The position numbers and the translations under genes are program-made. Positions 1 through 8,860 of a stretch of 64,000 nucleotides of DNA are shown piece after piece. The notes under the pieces were generated by a model, which saw nothing but the letters and a program-made list of their open reading frames with translations, was not told the origin of the DNA and ran no database searches. The number at the start of each line of letters is the position of its first letter. Positions within the stretch are counted from its first letter, which is position 1. Origin of the DNA: BRHc4a sp049323755 (GTDB lineage Bacteria > Bacillota > Desulfotomaculia > Desulfotomaculales > Desulfocucumaceae). Where the stretch lies: the NCBI GenBank assembly GCA_049323755.1, contig JBMOPE010000041.1:1-64000 (forward strand), given 5' to 3'.

Positions 1-84
1 CTTCCTCTAAATCTCCGTTCGACTTGCATGTGTTAAGCACGCCGCCAGCGTTCGTCCTGAGCCAGGATCAAACTCTCCATAAAA
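1..84 (-). rRNA. rrs: 16S ribosomal RNA, 5' end (partial)
   Basis: Read on the minus strand, the window edge carries the universal 5' end of bacterial 16S rRNA: the 27F-type motif AGAGTTTGATCCTGGCTCAG, followed by GACGAACGCTGGCGGCGTGC and the 'AACACATGCAAGTCGAACG' block. Only about 84 bases are inside the window; the rest lies off the left edge. The 5' boundary at about 84 is set from the usual TTTATGGAGAG start and may be a few bases off. Confidence 0.97.
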
Positions 85-521
85 TCTTTTATGAAAAGCT
101 CTTTCAAGCTCTTTATTGACGTTCTTTATGTTCTCTTATTCGAAATTCGAACTTCGAGAACGGTTCTGGCTTAATTCATCCATCACTTTTTTTGCCACTG
201 TTTAGTTTTCAAGGACCAAGTTTCTTGTTTTGCGACACTTCTTAAGCTTATCATATCTTAGTAGTAGTGTCAATACATTTTTATTCAAGAAACAACTTTT
301 TTTTCACTCTTTGAAGGATTCCCGGTTTATTCCAGCATCCTCCTCATTTTCCATCGCCCTTGCGGCGACAAAAATAAATATACCATCTCCGCCAAGGATA
401 ATCAAGTGGTAATTTATGGCATAAATGCATTTCACCCGATTATCTGACCGTTAAAACCGTCACTTTCATTTATTTCCTATAAGATTGCTTTTAATTCATT
501 CTCACATTAATTTTATTTCAA
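85..521 (-). other. rRNA operon leader and upstream region, no gene
   Basis: This gap lies between the 16S start and the stop of yunB. On the minus strand a TTGACA hexamer is present at 273-268. The 17-bp-spaced hexamer is TAAGCT (poor), and TATGAT lies only 12 bp away, so an rRNA promoter here is likely from context but not well defined. The leader at 85-200 is AT-rich with several short TTCGAA-type repeats. A 60-codon plus-strand reading frame at 230-412 has no ribosome binding site and is not considered a gene. Confidence 0.4.
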
Positions 522-1175
522 TTACCGGGTAATACCTTTCCCAAACAATCCATCCGGCAAAGATACGAAAGTGGAGGGAACATCTCCGATAATTATACTT
601 TCGGCCACAGGGACCTGGGTTGCCACGCTGGCCCGGCCGCTTTTAAGAGGTATAACTATCGTGACATCGGTGTCAAAGTTAAGGTATATTGAGTGCCTGG
701 TCTGATTTATACCTGCTTGCTCAAACCTGTCATCAATACTAACCCGTACAGTTCCCATGGGCACAACCTCAACCCTAAATCTTGGGCCGGTGTTAGATAG
801 AAAAGCAATACCGGTAATCTGACCAATTGGGATATATAACCTTTCCTCACCTAATCTTATAAGTGCCGACTGTACAGCCAGTGTGGTTTCGGACGAAATT
901 TTATTTATACGGGCAGTGTTAGCCTGAATCAGAACTATTTTACCCCCGCTGTCTTTATGTACATCCACAAGGTCGCCGTAAAGCATTCCTTCCCTGGCAA
1001 TTTCTGTGCGCACAGCATTATTTATTGCCTCTGTGGCCATCTGGACAGCTCTTACCTCGGCCATTTTATAAAGTGTCTTTCTTATCTGCATGTCCAACAG
1101 CCAGACAGATGCCATGAATACAATAAATATAAGTACTAGAAAGTACCTTTTATAGGGTCTTCTCTTTTTAAACAT
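522..1175 (-). CDS. yunB: Sporulation protein YunB
   Basis: This 217-residue protein matches the YunB family, which in Bacillus subtilis is made in the mother cell and needed for efficient spore formation; the molecular role is unknown. It has a basic N-terminus, one membrane segment (about residues 12-29) and an outside domain with the family's RAVQMATEAINNAV helix and the 'VRVEVVPMGTV'-like middle region. I start at ATG 1175 (MFKKRRPYKR) because AGGTG lies 6 bases upstream; an in-frame GTG nine bases earlier overlaps that site. The gene stands alone and diverges from the PBP gene. A possible sigma-E-type promoter lies just upstream. Confidence 0.88.
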   Translation of the reverse strand: MFKKRRPYKRYFLVLIFIVFMASVWLLDMQIRKTLYKMAEVRAVQMATEAINNAVRTEIAREGMLYGDLVDVHKDSGGKIVLIQANTARINKISSETTLAVQSALIRLGEERLYIPIGQITGIAFLSNTGPRFRVEVVPMGTVRVSIDDRFEQAGINQTRHSIYLNFDTDVTIVIPLKSGRASVATQVPVAESIIIGDVPSTFVSLPDGLFGKGITR

Positions 1176-1218
1176 CGTATGCACCTGCCTAACTGTTTAA
1201 AAACGATGCATTTCATTA

Positions 1219-1247
1219 TATGTATGAACTTAACAAAAAGATAATAC
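1219..1247 (-). promoter_or_regulatory. Possible sigma-E-type promoter of yunB
   Basis: On the minus strand, GTATTAT (1247-1241) is followed after 14 bases by CATACATA (1226-1219). This resembles the sigma-E pattern of a -35 with ATATT-like core and a -10 CATACAAT-like element at 13-15 bp spacing. yunB is sigma-E dependent in B. subtilis, which is why I looked here. The match is partial. Confidence 0.35.
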
Positions 1248-1309
1248 CGGTAAAAAATTTAATCTCATTACGCCTGAAACCTGGTTTCTTGCTGCATATC
1301 AAAAGAGTA

Positions 1310-1337
1310 TAAACATTTTTTTTAATTGTGGTATAAT
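1310..1337 (+). promoter_or_regulatory. Extended -10 promoter of the PBP gene
   Basis: TGG-TATAAT (1329-1337) is an extended -10 element, with TAAACA (1310-1315) 16 bp upstream as a weak -35. The ATG inside this -10 (1336) opens the longest reading frame. A transcript from this promoter would begin about 1344, so that ATG cannot be the start; the TTG at 1372 with AAGGAGG at 1356-1362 fits. Confidence 0.6.
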
Positions 1338-1371
1338 GTCAAGGAATCATAACTCAAGGAGGTATAAGGTT

Positions 1372-3615
1372 TTGGCCAAAAATTCCAGGCGAAAAAGGAA
1401 ATTAAAACCCGGCAGACTGTTCCTTTTGCTTGGGCTTCTTATTGGTCTTATAGTGGGAATGTCGGTACTGGGACTTCTTATTGTCAGCATAAAAGACATA
1501 CCTGCATGGAATACAGAGGCTTTACTTTCTTCGAATTCAACTCTTATATATGATAAGGACAACAAGCTTGTTGCCAAGGTGGGGGTTGAAAACCGGGTAC
1601 CGGTATCAATAAACGAAGTGCCCATGCATGTTCAAAAGGCATTCCTGGCTGCAGAGGACCACCGTTTTTATAATCACCATGGAATTGACTTAAAGGGAAT
1701 TATGCGTGCTGCAATAACTGACATAACCGGTGGGGGAAAACACCAGGGTGCCAGTACAATTACACAGCAGCTTGTAAAGCTGTCATTCCTCTCTCCCGAA
1801 AAAACCTTTAAAAGAAAAATACAGGAAGCTATTCTTTCTTTAAGGGTGGAGCACAACTTTTCAAAGGATGAAATACTGGAAATGTACCTCAATAAAATAT
1901 ACTTCGGACAGGGGGCATACGGGATTCAGGCGGCCGCCCAGACTTACTTTAAAAAGGATGCAAATAAGCTCACCCTTGCCGAGGCTACCTTACTGGCTGG
2001 GATACCAAAGAGCCCCAATTACTATACACCTCTGGCCACCAAGGCAACACCCGAAGACCAGCCACACCAAAGCAAGCAGCGGCAGGAAACAGTCTTGCAG
2101 CTAATGGTTGACTATAACTATATCAGCGCCAAAGAAAGGGATAGTGCCCTGAAGGAGCAGATAAAGATAACCAAAGCCCCTACCAGGTACCCATATCCAT
2201 ATTTTGTGGATTATGTAACCGAAGATTTGATTAAAAAATATGGCGAGGAACAGGTCTACAATTCGGGACTCAAAGTATACACTACCCTGGACCCCAAAAT
2301 ACAAACAATTGCTGAAAACGTTATGGCCGACAACAGTAACTTCCCCCCCCCGAAGAAGAGTGAAAAACCACAGGGGGCTACTGTTATACTTGACCCTTCA
2401 AATGGCCAGGTACGGGCAATAGTCGGAGGCCGCGAGCACACCGCGAGGCTTGGCTGGAACAGGGCCACCAAAAAGCCCGGACGCCAGCCGGGATCTTCAT
2501 TTAAGCCCATTATTGACTACGGACCGGCTGTTGAGCTTCTTGGTATGGGACCGGCATCTATCGTTGACGACTCTCCGGTAAAATACGGTAATTATGAGCC
2601 ACCCAACCACAATAAAAAGTTTCTTGGCCTCATAACCCTTAGAAAGGCCCTTACCAACTCGGTGAACGTTGTGGCCGTCAGACTGCTTGTGGACTATGTG
2701 ACAATTCCCAAAGCCATAGACTTTGCCTCGAGGCTGGGCTTCGCAATAGACAGCAGGTCAGTGGGGGCAAGTATGGCTCTGGGGACCGAGGAAGTCACTC
2801 CCCTCCAATTGGCCGGGGCATACGGAGCCTTTGCAAACAATGGGGTATACAATGAGCCGGTAGTAATATTAAAAGTTGAAAGCTCAGACGGTACTGTCCT
2901 GGAAGAATATAACCCAAAGCCCAAGCAAGCCATGAAGCAAACCACTGCTTATCTTCTGACAGACATGATGAAATCAGTTATCCAGGAAGGTACAGGAGGA
3001 AATGCCAACCCGGGACGTCCTGCAGCAGGCAAAACGGGTACCACTGATGACGGAAAAGATATATGGTTTGCCGGCTATACACCGGATCTTGTAGGTGTAG
3101 TCTGGATAGGCTATGATAACCCGACACCTATGTTTGATGCATACGGCGGCAATTACCCTGCAAAAATATGGCGCAAAATAATGAGCGACGCACTGAAAGA
3201 TACCCCTTCCAGGGACTTTCAGATGCCGTCAGGCATAGTAACCGCTACTGTTGACAGCAAGTCAGGATTGCTGCCGGGCCCGAACACTCCTCCTGATCAT
3301 CAGGTCACAGACCTTTTTGCCGATGGCACAGTTCCGTCTGAGGTAGACAATACCCATATGCTGGTGGAAATATGCGCAACTACCGGGCAACTTCCAAATA
3401 AATACTGTCCGGACAAAGTGATCCGCAATCTTGTCAGGGTACCTTATCCGGTACCCGAATATGTTGCCGATTACCATGACAGGGTGCCGTCCGAGATATG
3501 TGATATACACGGCCCTGACGGGGCTATATACAGGCCGATTCAAAACGAGACACCCGGGCAGTGGCAGCAGGATACCGGGTATACAGGAATTGTTGTACCT
3601 CAGGATAATAGGTAA
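1372..3615 (+). CDS. Class A penicillin-binding protein, PBP1A family (transglycosylase/transpeptidase)
   Basis: This 747-residue bifunctional enzyme polymerises lipid II glycan strands and cross-links them outside the membrane. After a very basic N-terminus there is one membrane anchor (about residues 20-40). The GT51 transglycosylase domain follows with EDHRFYNHHGID and GASTITQQLVK. The transpeptidase domain carries the serine motif GSSFKP, the SxN motif TNSVN, and the KTG motif in GKTGTT. A proline-rich tail of about 100 residues follows. I chose TTG 1372 (AKNSRRKRKLK) because of AAGGAGG nine bases upstream and because the longer ATG start overlaps the promoter. It appears monocistronic, ending at a strong terminator shared with rnpB. 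Confidence 0.93.
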   Translation: MAKNSRRKRKLKPGRLFLLLGLLIGLIVGMSVLGLLIVSIKDIPAWNTEALLSSNSTLIYDKDNKLVAKVGVENRVPVSINEVPMHVQKAFLAAEDHRFYNHHGIDLKGIMRAAITDITGGGKHQGASTITQQLVKLSFLSPEKTFKRKIQEAILSLRVEHNFSKDEILEMYLNKIYFGQGAYGIQAAAQTYFKKDANKLTLAEATLLAGIPKSPNYYTPLATKATPEDQPHQSKQRQETVLQLMVDYNYISAKERDSALKEQIKITKAPTRYPYPYFVDYVTEDLIKKYGEEQVYNSGLKVYTTLDPKIQTIAENVMADNSNFPPPKKSEKPQGATVILDPSNGQVRAIVGGREHTARLGWNRATKKPGRQPGSSFKPIIDYGPAVELLGMGPASIVDDSPVKYGNYEPPNHNKKFLGLITLRKALTNSVNVVAVRLLVDYVTIPKAIDFASRLGFAIDSRSVGASMALGTEEVTPLQLAGAYGAFANNGVYNEPVVILKVESSDGTVLEEYNPKPKQAMKQTTAYLLTDMMKSVIQEGTGGNANPGRPAAGKTGTTDDGKDIWFAGYTPDLVGVVWIGYDNPTPMFDAYGGNYPAKIWRKIMSDALKDTPSRDFQMPSGIVTATVDSKSGLLPGPNTPPDHQVTDLFADGTVPSEVDNTHMLVEICATTGQLPNKYCPDKVIRNLVRVPYPVPEYVADYHDRVPSEICDIHGPDGAIYRPIQNETPGQWQQDTGYTGIVVPQDNR

Positions 3616-3633
3616 ATTACCATCCCTTGACAC

Positions 3634-3672
3634 AAAAAAACCCCGCGTCCATCGCGGGGATTCTTTTTTTTT
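3634..3672. terminator. Bidirectional terminator between PBP gene and rnpB
   Basis: The stem CCCCGCG/CGCGGGG with a five-base loop is flanked by A7 on the left and a T9 run on the right. It can therefore end the PBP transcript (plus) and the rnpB transcript (minus). Confidence 0.93.
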
Positions 3673-3673
3673 A

Positions 3674-4036
3674 CACACCCTGTTATAAGCACGGCTGTAA
3701 GCGAGATTCTGTTTTTTCAAGCAATCATCTATCTAGGGATTTTTTCCCTTCCCCTCTCGGGGATGCCCCTACCCGCAGTTAATACTGCCTATTTGGGTTG
3801 CACGCTGGTGGAGTTTACCCTTGCACTCACCGGTCACCCGGTGACATAGTTTCTGTGGCACTTTATGGTTACTTGAAACTGAAACCAGTCTCTTTTACCG
3901 TCGTCAGGTCGCCCTGCCCCGGCTTGCACCGGGCACCTTTTTATACCCTTTACAGGGTATGCGTGTCTCGACTTTCCTCTACCTCCGTTTGACCGAAAGC
4001 AGCGATTGCTCACCGTACTTAGAACCATCGGTGTGT
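3674..4036 (-). ncRNA. rnpB: RNase P RNA (type A)
   Basis: Read on the minus strand, this is the catalytic RNA that removes tRNA 5' leaders. It contains the conserved 5' core GGAGGTAGAGGAAAGTCGAG and, at the other end, ACAGAATCTCGCTTA, the CR V partner. The two ends pair: CACACC at the 5' end with GGTGTG at the 3' end, and GTTCTAAGTACGG with CCGTGCTTATAAC, giving helix P1. This pairing sets both ends to within a few bases. A promoter is directly upstream and a terminator directly downstream. Confidence 0.95.
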
Positions 4037-4045
4037 TGGAATTCT

Positions 4046-4074
4046 ATTATACATAACATGAACAGTAATAGCAA
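4046..4074 (-). promoter_or_regulatory. Promoter of rnpB
   Basis: On the minus strand, TTGCTA (4074-4069) and TATAAT (4051-4046) are spaced by exactly 17 bp. Initiation would fall about 4039, a few bases before the P1 helix of the RNA, in good agreement with the mapped 5' end. Confidence 0.8.
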
Positions 4075-4212
4075 GTGGGAGATTCTTCTTCCCGTTACGA
4101 CATTTTTTGCAAAATAAGACTTTTTTCCTGTTTGTTTTGAGGCTAAATGCTGAATGTTTTTTTATTCATTATAAATTAACATAAATCTAAGATATACAAT
4201 AGGAGTGAGCTT

Positions 4213-4461
4213 ATGGGAGACAAGTATATTTATGATATCATCGGAAAGTGCCTTCCCGAACATTTAAAAAGCTCCCTTAATACAGTAAGATTTCAGACAA
4301 AGCAGACCAATTATGAAATTATTGTCAATGCCCTGGAAAAATACTTCAACGATATGGGCATAAGGCCTCAGACGTTCAATCCGGATTTCAACAGCCCATT
4401 CCTGGTCCAAACCCAGGAGAAAGACGGATTCTCCTGGCAGCTAAAAAAAGTGAAACTTTAA
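4213..4461 (+). CDS. Small conserved-looking hypothetical protein (82 aa)
   Basis: I do not recognise this family. The 82-residue product is soluble, with no membrane segment and no cysteine cluster; it has one Cys (residue 13). It starts at ATG with AGGAGTG at a good distance and ends directly at a strong terminator, so it is a complete single-gene unit. The C-terminal third (PFLVQTQEKDGFSWQLKKVKL) looks like an amphipathic strand pair. The gene lies between rnpB and the rodZ-like gene, and neither neighbour suggests a role. Confidence 0.7.
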   Translation: MGDKYIYDIIGKCLPEHLKSSLNTVRFQTKQTNYEIIVNALEKYFNDMGIRPQTFNPDFNSPFLVQTQEKDGFSWQLKKVKL

Positions 4462-4486
4462 AACCACCCTAGGGGTGGTTTTTTCG
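4461..4486. terminator. Bidirectional terminator
   Basis: AAACCACCC/GGGGTGGTTT hairpin with a T6 run on the plus strand and an A-rich left side. It follows the stop of the 82-aa gene immediately and lies just beyond the stop of the convergent rodZ-like gene. Confidence 0.85.
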
Positions 4487-4507
4487 TACTAATAAAGTTT
4501 TGTTTCG

Positions 4508-5251
4508 CTAACCCTGTGGCACTGTAAACTCCTTATTAACAACTTCACCACGCTGGCCCAGCACCCCTATTTTTTGACCATTAAATTCAACCTCAACAAC
4601 ACCGGCATTACCGAGTTTCACATATATTCTTTCCGTCCCCTTAAACTCCTTCACCTGTCCCGATTCCATAAAACCTGTATAGGCAGGCCGTCCATCTATC
4701 TCCACATACATCCAGCTCAGATTATCGGTTACATTCAGAGTCAGGTTGACGCCTTTCGGAGTCGGAGGTGCGTTATCCTCCTGAATCGGTCTTCCCTGCC
4801 CGGTATCCTGGCCTTTATCATTTTGCCCCAATACATTGTTTCCATTTTTAGCCGGAGGTTTAATATCGGTATCTTTACCGGCTCCTATTACAGATGGAAG
4901 ATATAAGTAAGCTAAAACAGCAACTCCAAGCAACCCCAAAGCTATTTTCCATATTGGGGATTTAGCAGGCCTCTCGATCCTGGTAAGCCTGTTTGGATCT
5001 TTATCGTCCTCTTTTTCAGCCGCCACATCCCTTTGATCGTAGGCCTCTACAAGCGCATCGGCATCCAGCCCCAGGAAACCTGCATAATTTTTTAAAAACC
5101 CCTTTACATAAACCCTCCCCGGCAGGATCCCAAAATTTTCATTTTCAAGGGCCTCCAGGTACTTTCGGCGTATTTTAGTGTTCTCCTCAGCGACTTCCAG
5201 GGACATTCCCCTTGACTCCCGGGCATTTTTCAGAGCATTCCCAATTTCCAA
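4508..5251 (-). CDS. RodZ-like membrane protein (HTH plus DUF4115)
   Basis: The 247-residue protein has a cytoplasmic Cro/HTH_25 domain (about residues 1-75, EIGNALKNARESRGMSLEVAEENTKI), a linker, one membrane helix (about 98-118), a low-complexity segment, and an outside DUF4115 beta domain at the C-terminus (VNLTLNVTDNLSWMYVEIDG). This is the RodZ architecture, in which the HTH binds MreB to hold rod shape. I start at TTG 5251: GGAGGTG sits seven bases upstream, and MEIGNALK is the usual family start. The start lies inside the end of selU (65-base overlap), so the two are probably translationally linked. Confidence 0.82.
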   Translation of the reverse strand: MEIGNALKNARESRGMSLEVAEENTKIRRKYLEALENENFGILPGRVYVKGFLKNYAGFLGLDADALVEAYDQRDVAAEKEDDKDPNRLTRIERPAKSPIWKIALGLLGVAVLAYLYLPSVIGAGKDTDIKPPAKNGNNVLGQNDKGQDTGQGRPIQEDNAPPTPKGVNLTLNVTDNLSWMYVEIDGRPAYTGFMESGQVKEFKGTERIYVKLGNAGVVEVEFNGQKIGVLGQRGEVVNKEFTVPQG

Positions 5252-6329
5252 TGGGCACACCTCCACTCACCGGTACATTGTACTCAGCAAGGCTTTTAAC
5301 AAAACCACAAATCTTGTTAACAGCACCTTCAATATCAGTTGTATCCACTGACAAATTATAGCCTGGATCGGATTGGTCAGGATACCTGTATAAAGGGTCA
5401 TAGTACCTGGCTAAAAGAAATTCAACAGCCTTTTCAATCTGTCCCCCGGTAATAAAACTATTCAACATTTCAACATTTTTATTACCGAGATATTTTGCTA
5501 ATGCCCCGGTAGCTTCCATTAACTGGGGTATGGCATCTTTTTCATTGAATCCCGAAAAATATTCTTCCACAGAACGCTTGACTCTAATCTCTAGCGGTGC
5601 ATACAATAATATTCTGTAACCTTTCTTCATTGCAGCTATGACCGATGTAGGAACCAGTATTTTTCCCAGCCTCCTGCTCTCGCATTCAACCAGAAATATT
5701 CCTTTTTTTTCTGAATCTATAAGATTTTTAAAAACAAGTGCCTCAAAATGCTTTTGTGTTGGCGATGGGGGCAGGCCTACTTTTCCGTATACCGATCCCC
5801 TATGTACGGCCAGGCCCTCAAGGTCCAAAACCGGAACACCTATCTTTGCCAATCTCCTTAATATCAGTGTTTTTCCTACACCTGTGTTTCCATGTATGAC
5901 TACAGCTTTTTGAGCTAATTCCGACTCATTAAGATAGGTGTTGACATAACGGCGAAAGGCCTTATAGCCACCGTTTATCCTATATACATCAAAGCCCATC
6001 ATATCAAGGACATACGAAACAAACTGGCTTCTTAACCCCCCGCGCCAGCAAAAAAGTATAACCTTTTTTCCTGGTGCACAATGCCTTTCAATAGTGTTTA
6101 CCATATCCACAAGCTTTGGTGCAACCAACTCCATGCCAAGCCTTCTGGCAGCAACAGGGCTAACCTGCTTGTATACGGTACCTACTCTTACCCTCTCATC
6201 GTTGTTAAGTAAAGGAACATTTATAGCTCCGGGTATAGTTGTCTCTTCATATTCTCCTTCTGAACGGACATCTATAATAATGGCGTCCTGTTTTGCAAGT
6301 GCCTCTTCTATGCTGATATTCTTTATCAT
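5187..6329 (-). CDS. mnmH: tRNA 2-selenouridine synthase
   Basis: MnmH/SelU converts 2-thiouridine at the wobble position of tRNA-Lys, Glu and Gln to 2-selenouridine, using selenophosphate. The 380-residue product has an N-terminal rhodanese domain whose catalytic cysteine lies in FCWRGGLRSQ, followed by a P-loop domain with GNTGVGKT (about residues 145-155). Both hallmark motifs are intact and the length is normal. The start is ATG 6329 with GGAGAA seven bases upstream; an upstream in-frame TTG has no site. The C-terminal tail overlaps the rodZ-like gene. Its presence implies that the cell makes selenophosphate (SelD), which is not in this window. Confidence 0.93.
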   Translation of the reverse strand: MIKNISIEEALAKQDAIIIDVRSEGEYEETTIPGAINVPLLNNDERVRVGTVYKQVSPVAARRLGMELVAPKLVDMVNTIERHCAPGKKVILFCWRGGLRSQFVSYVLDMMGFDVYRINGGYKAFRRYVNTYLNESELAQKAVVIHGNTGVGKTLILRRLAKIGVPVLDLEGLAVHRGSVYGKVGLPPSPTQKHFEALVFKNLIDSEKKGIFLVECESRRLGKILVPTSVIAAMKKGYRILLYAPLEIRVKRSVEEYFSGFNEKDAIPQLMEATGALAKYLGNKNVEMLNSFITGGQIEKAVEFLLARYYDPLYRYPDQSDPGYNLSVDTTDIEGAVNKICGFVKSLAEYNVPVSGGVPIGNWECSEKCPGVKGNVPGSR

Positions 6330-6558
6330 TAAAAATTCTCCAGGGCTTAAAGGAATCAATCAACCCCCGCTAAATCGGTAAAACCTCTTCCGGGGCCTTT
6401 AAACGTTTTTATCATGTCCTATTTTTTAGCCAAAATACTTACTTTTATTACCTTAGAATAACATTCATTAAATCATATGGGATATTAAAGCTCTTTTTCA
6501 ATATTTAGTTGCAATGTTTCGACAGCAATTCAATTTATCCTCCAATATTTAAATTATT

Positions 6559-8778
6559 TCAAAAAATTTTTTTATTTTCCTTTTCCTTGAAAATTGATTG
6601 ATACTGTTCCAATGTCATATTTACCGATCTGGGCTTACTTCCCTCAAATCCGCCAACTATCCCCCTTCTTTCCATAATATCCACCAGTCGGGCTGCACGG
6701 GCATAACCTACGTGCAGCCTTCTCTGAAGAAGAGAAATAGAGGCGTGACCTGTTTCTATAAATATTTCAGCCGCCCGGGGAAGTAATTCATCATCATAAT
6801 TATCCCCAGAGCCAACCCTTTGCAAATCCCCCACAACTGTCTCGTCGTAAACCGGCTCAGCCTGTTTTTTCCAGAATAATACAAGAGCCTCAACCTCCCT
6901 GTCTGAGAGATAGGCACCCTGAACCCTAATAGGTTTAGGTGCTCCAACCGGAAAAAATAGCATATCACCTTTGCCCAGCAGTTTTTCGGCTCCCCCAATA
7001 TCAAGTATGGTCCTAGAATCAACCTGAGAGGAAACAGCGAAAGAAATCCTGGATGGAATATTAGCCTTTATTAAACCTGTTATTACATCCACCGAGGGTC
7101 TCTGGGTGGCTATAACAAGGTGAATGCCGGCAGCCCTTGCCATCTGTGCAAGCCTGCAAATAGAATCTTCCACATCCGCCGGCGCCACCATCATCAAATC
7201 TGCCAACTCATCAATTATAACAACAATAAAGGGCAGGGGATCGCCAGCTGTTTCTTTCCTGCCCCTGGAAGCATTATACCTGGTTATATCCCTTACACCG
7301 GCAGTCGCAAAAAGTTCATAGCGATACTCCATTTCCTTTACTGCCCACCTTAATGCAGTAGCGGCTTTTTTGGGATCTGTAACCACGGGGGAAATCAGAT
7401 GGGGTATTCCGTTATAAGTAGTTAGCTCCACCATCTTTGGATCAATTATTAAGAATTTAATTTCATCGGGTACTGCCCTGAAAAGTATACTTGAGAGTAG
7501 AGTATTCAGACAAACGCTCTTACCTGCCCCGGTAGCTCCGGCTATCAGCAGGTGTGGCATTCTGGTCAGATCGGCCATAATGGGATTTCCTGCTATATCT
7601 TTACCAAGCACCACCGTCAGTTTTGATACAACTTCCCTGAATTGCTCCGCCTCCAGTATTTCCCTCAGGTGAACCATTGTAATTTCAACATTGGGCACTT
7701 CTATCCCCACAGCAGCCTTCCCCGGTATAGGTGCTTCTATCCTCACATCCGGTGAAGCCATGCTAAGGGCTATGTCATCAGCCAATCCAACAATTCTGCT
7801 TACCTTTATCCCAGGGGGAGGCTGAATTTCATACCTGGTAATTGCCGGTCCCCTGGAAACCTGCGTAACCTTAGCCTTCACCCCAAAATTGTCAAGGGTT
7901 TCTTCAAGTTTTTTTATGTTCTCTGTAATATCCTTGCTGCTCCTGAGGTTTTTACTCCTGGCAGGCCTTGAAAGCAAAGAAAGGGGTGGCAGCTTATAGG
8001 CCCCCTGAACACTTCCCTTTTCCTCAGCAATTATCTGATCTTCGCTTACAGATATACTATCCAGGCCATATCCCCCAGACCTTACCAACCTAAGGACTGG
8101 TCCCTGGGATTTGACGATCTCAGCATCATAACCATTTTTAATGCTCTCATCGGTTTTTTTGATATTACTACTATCAGTTTCCATCCGGGTGTGATCTATT
8201 ATTATCGGCCCACTGTCCTCCTCATCTGTATCCTCCATGAAAATAAAATCGTTTACGGTGGTTCTTATTTTACTGTAGTATTTATTCAACCTGGCGTACG
8301 CTGCTGAGCTTATTGAACGAAGAGGGGTATTTGTGCACAAAAGAATACCTACCAGTAAAAGAGCACCAAGAATAATCAATGTCCCGGCTGACCCAAAAGA
8401 CCTGTAAAAAACAGTATAAAGAAAAATGCCCAGTATTCCCCCTCCAGTGCCTTCAAGGGCCTCTTTCCAGCCAGTCCCCGGCTTGATTAAATGCATAAAG
8501 GTAAGTGCTACAAAAAATAAAATGAAGCCTCCCCAAGTCCTGTTTGCCACGCCCGGCCTTGTACCCCTCAAAAGCTTAATACCCCAATATATCATCAAAA
8601 ATGGGAACAGGTATCTGCCATCACCGGTGAGGGCCCGGAAAGCTTTTTCAATATAAAAAGCCACCGTCCCAACCGAAGGGCTGAACAGGCAGACCAACCC
8701 CAGGAGTGCCGTGGCCAGAATGGATATCCCCAATATTTCCTGTTTTATATTGATATCAGTAACCCTGTTTCCTTTCAC
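6559..8778 (-). CDS. ftsK: DNA translocase FtsK/SpoIIIE
   Basis: This hexameric ATPase pumps chromosomal DNA through the division or spore septum. The 739-residue protein has about four membrane helices in the first 175 residues, an acidic linker, the alpha/beta motor with Walker A GATGAGKSVCLN and Walker B FLIIDPKMVEL, and the DNA-reading gamma winged helix (about 670-735, ASISLLQRRLHVGYARAARLVDIMERRGIVG). The length and short linker resemble SpoIIIE of spore formers. The start is GTG 8778 with GGGAGGT seven bases upstream. About 230 bases separate it from selU, so it is probably a separate unit from the genes downstream. Confidence 0.95.
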   Translation of the reverse strand: MKGNRVTDINIKQEILGISILATALLGLVCLFSPSVGTVAFYIEKAFRALTGDGRYLFPFLMIYWGIKLLRGTRPGVANRTWGGFILFFVALTFMHLIKPGTGWKEALEGTGGGILGIFLYTVFYRSFGSAGTLIILGALLLVGILLCTNTPLRSISSAAYARLNKYYSKIRTTVNDFIFMEDTDEEDSGPIIIDHTRMETDSSNIKKTDESIKNGYDAEIVKSQGPVLRLVRSGGYGLDSISVSEDQIIAEEKGSVQGAYKLPPLSLLSRPARSKNLRSSKDITENIKKLEETLDNFGVKAKVTQVSRGPAITRYEIQPPPGIKVSRIVGLADDIALSMASPDVRIEAPIPGKAAVGIEVPNVEITMVHLREILEAEQFREVVSKLTVVLGKDIAGNPIMADLTRMPHLLIAGATGAGKSVCLNTLLSSILFRAVPDEIKFLIIDPKMVELTTYNGIPHLISPVVTDPKKAATALRWAVKEMEYRYELFATAGVRDITRYNASRGRKETAGDPLPFIVVIIDELADLMMVAPADVEDSICRLAQMARAAGIHLVIATQRPSVDVITGLIKANIPSRISFAVSSQVDSRTILDIGGAEKLLGKGDMLFFPVGAPKPIRVQGAYLSDREVEALVLFWKKQAEPVYDETVVGDLQRVGSGDNYDDELLPRAAEIFIETGHASISLLQRRLHVGYARAARLVDIMERRGIVGGFEGSKPRSVNMTLEQYQSIFKEKENKKIF

Positions 8779-8860
8779 ATTTATTACCTCCCATGGTAAA
8801 TTATAGCACGGGAGGACTGTGTTTTATGCAGCAATTTTCCGGGAAACTGTAAATAATCAA

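Noticed and set aside
230..412. 60-residue frame upstream of the 16S gene
   Set aside because: It overlaps the rRNA promoter region, lacks a ribosome binding site and has random-looking composition.
1336..1371. ATG 1336 as start of the PBP
   Set aside because: The ATG is part of the TATAAT promoter element, so it would not be in the mRNA; TTG 1372 has a perfect site.
3262..3720. 152-residue minus-strand frame
   Set aside because: It runs through the terminator, the edge of rnpB and antisense to the PBP gene; it is a shadow frame.
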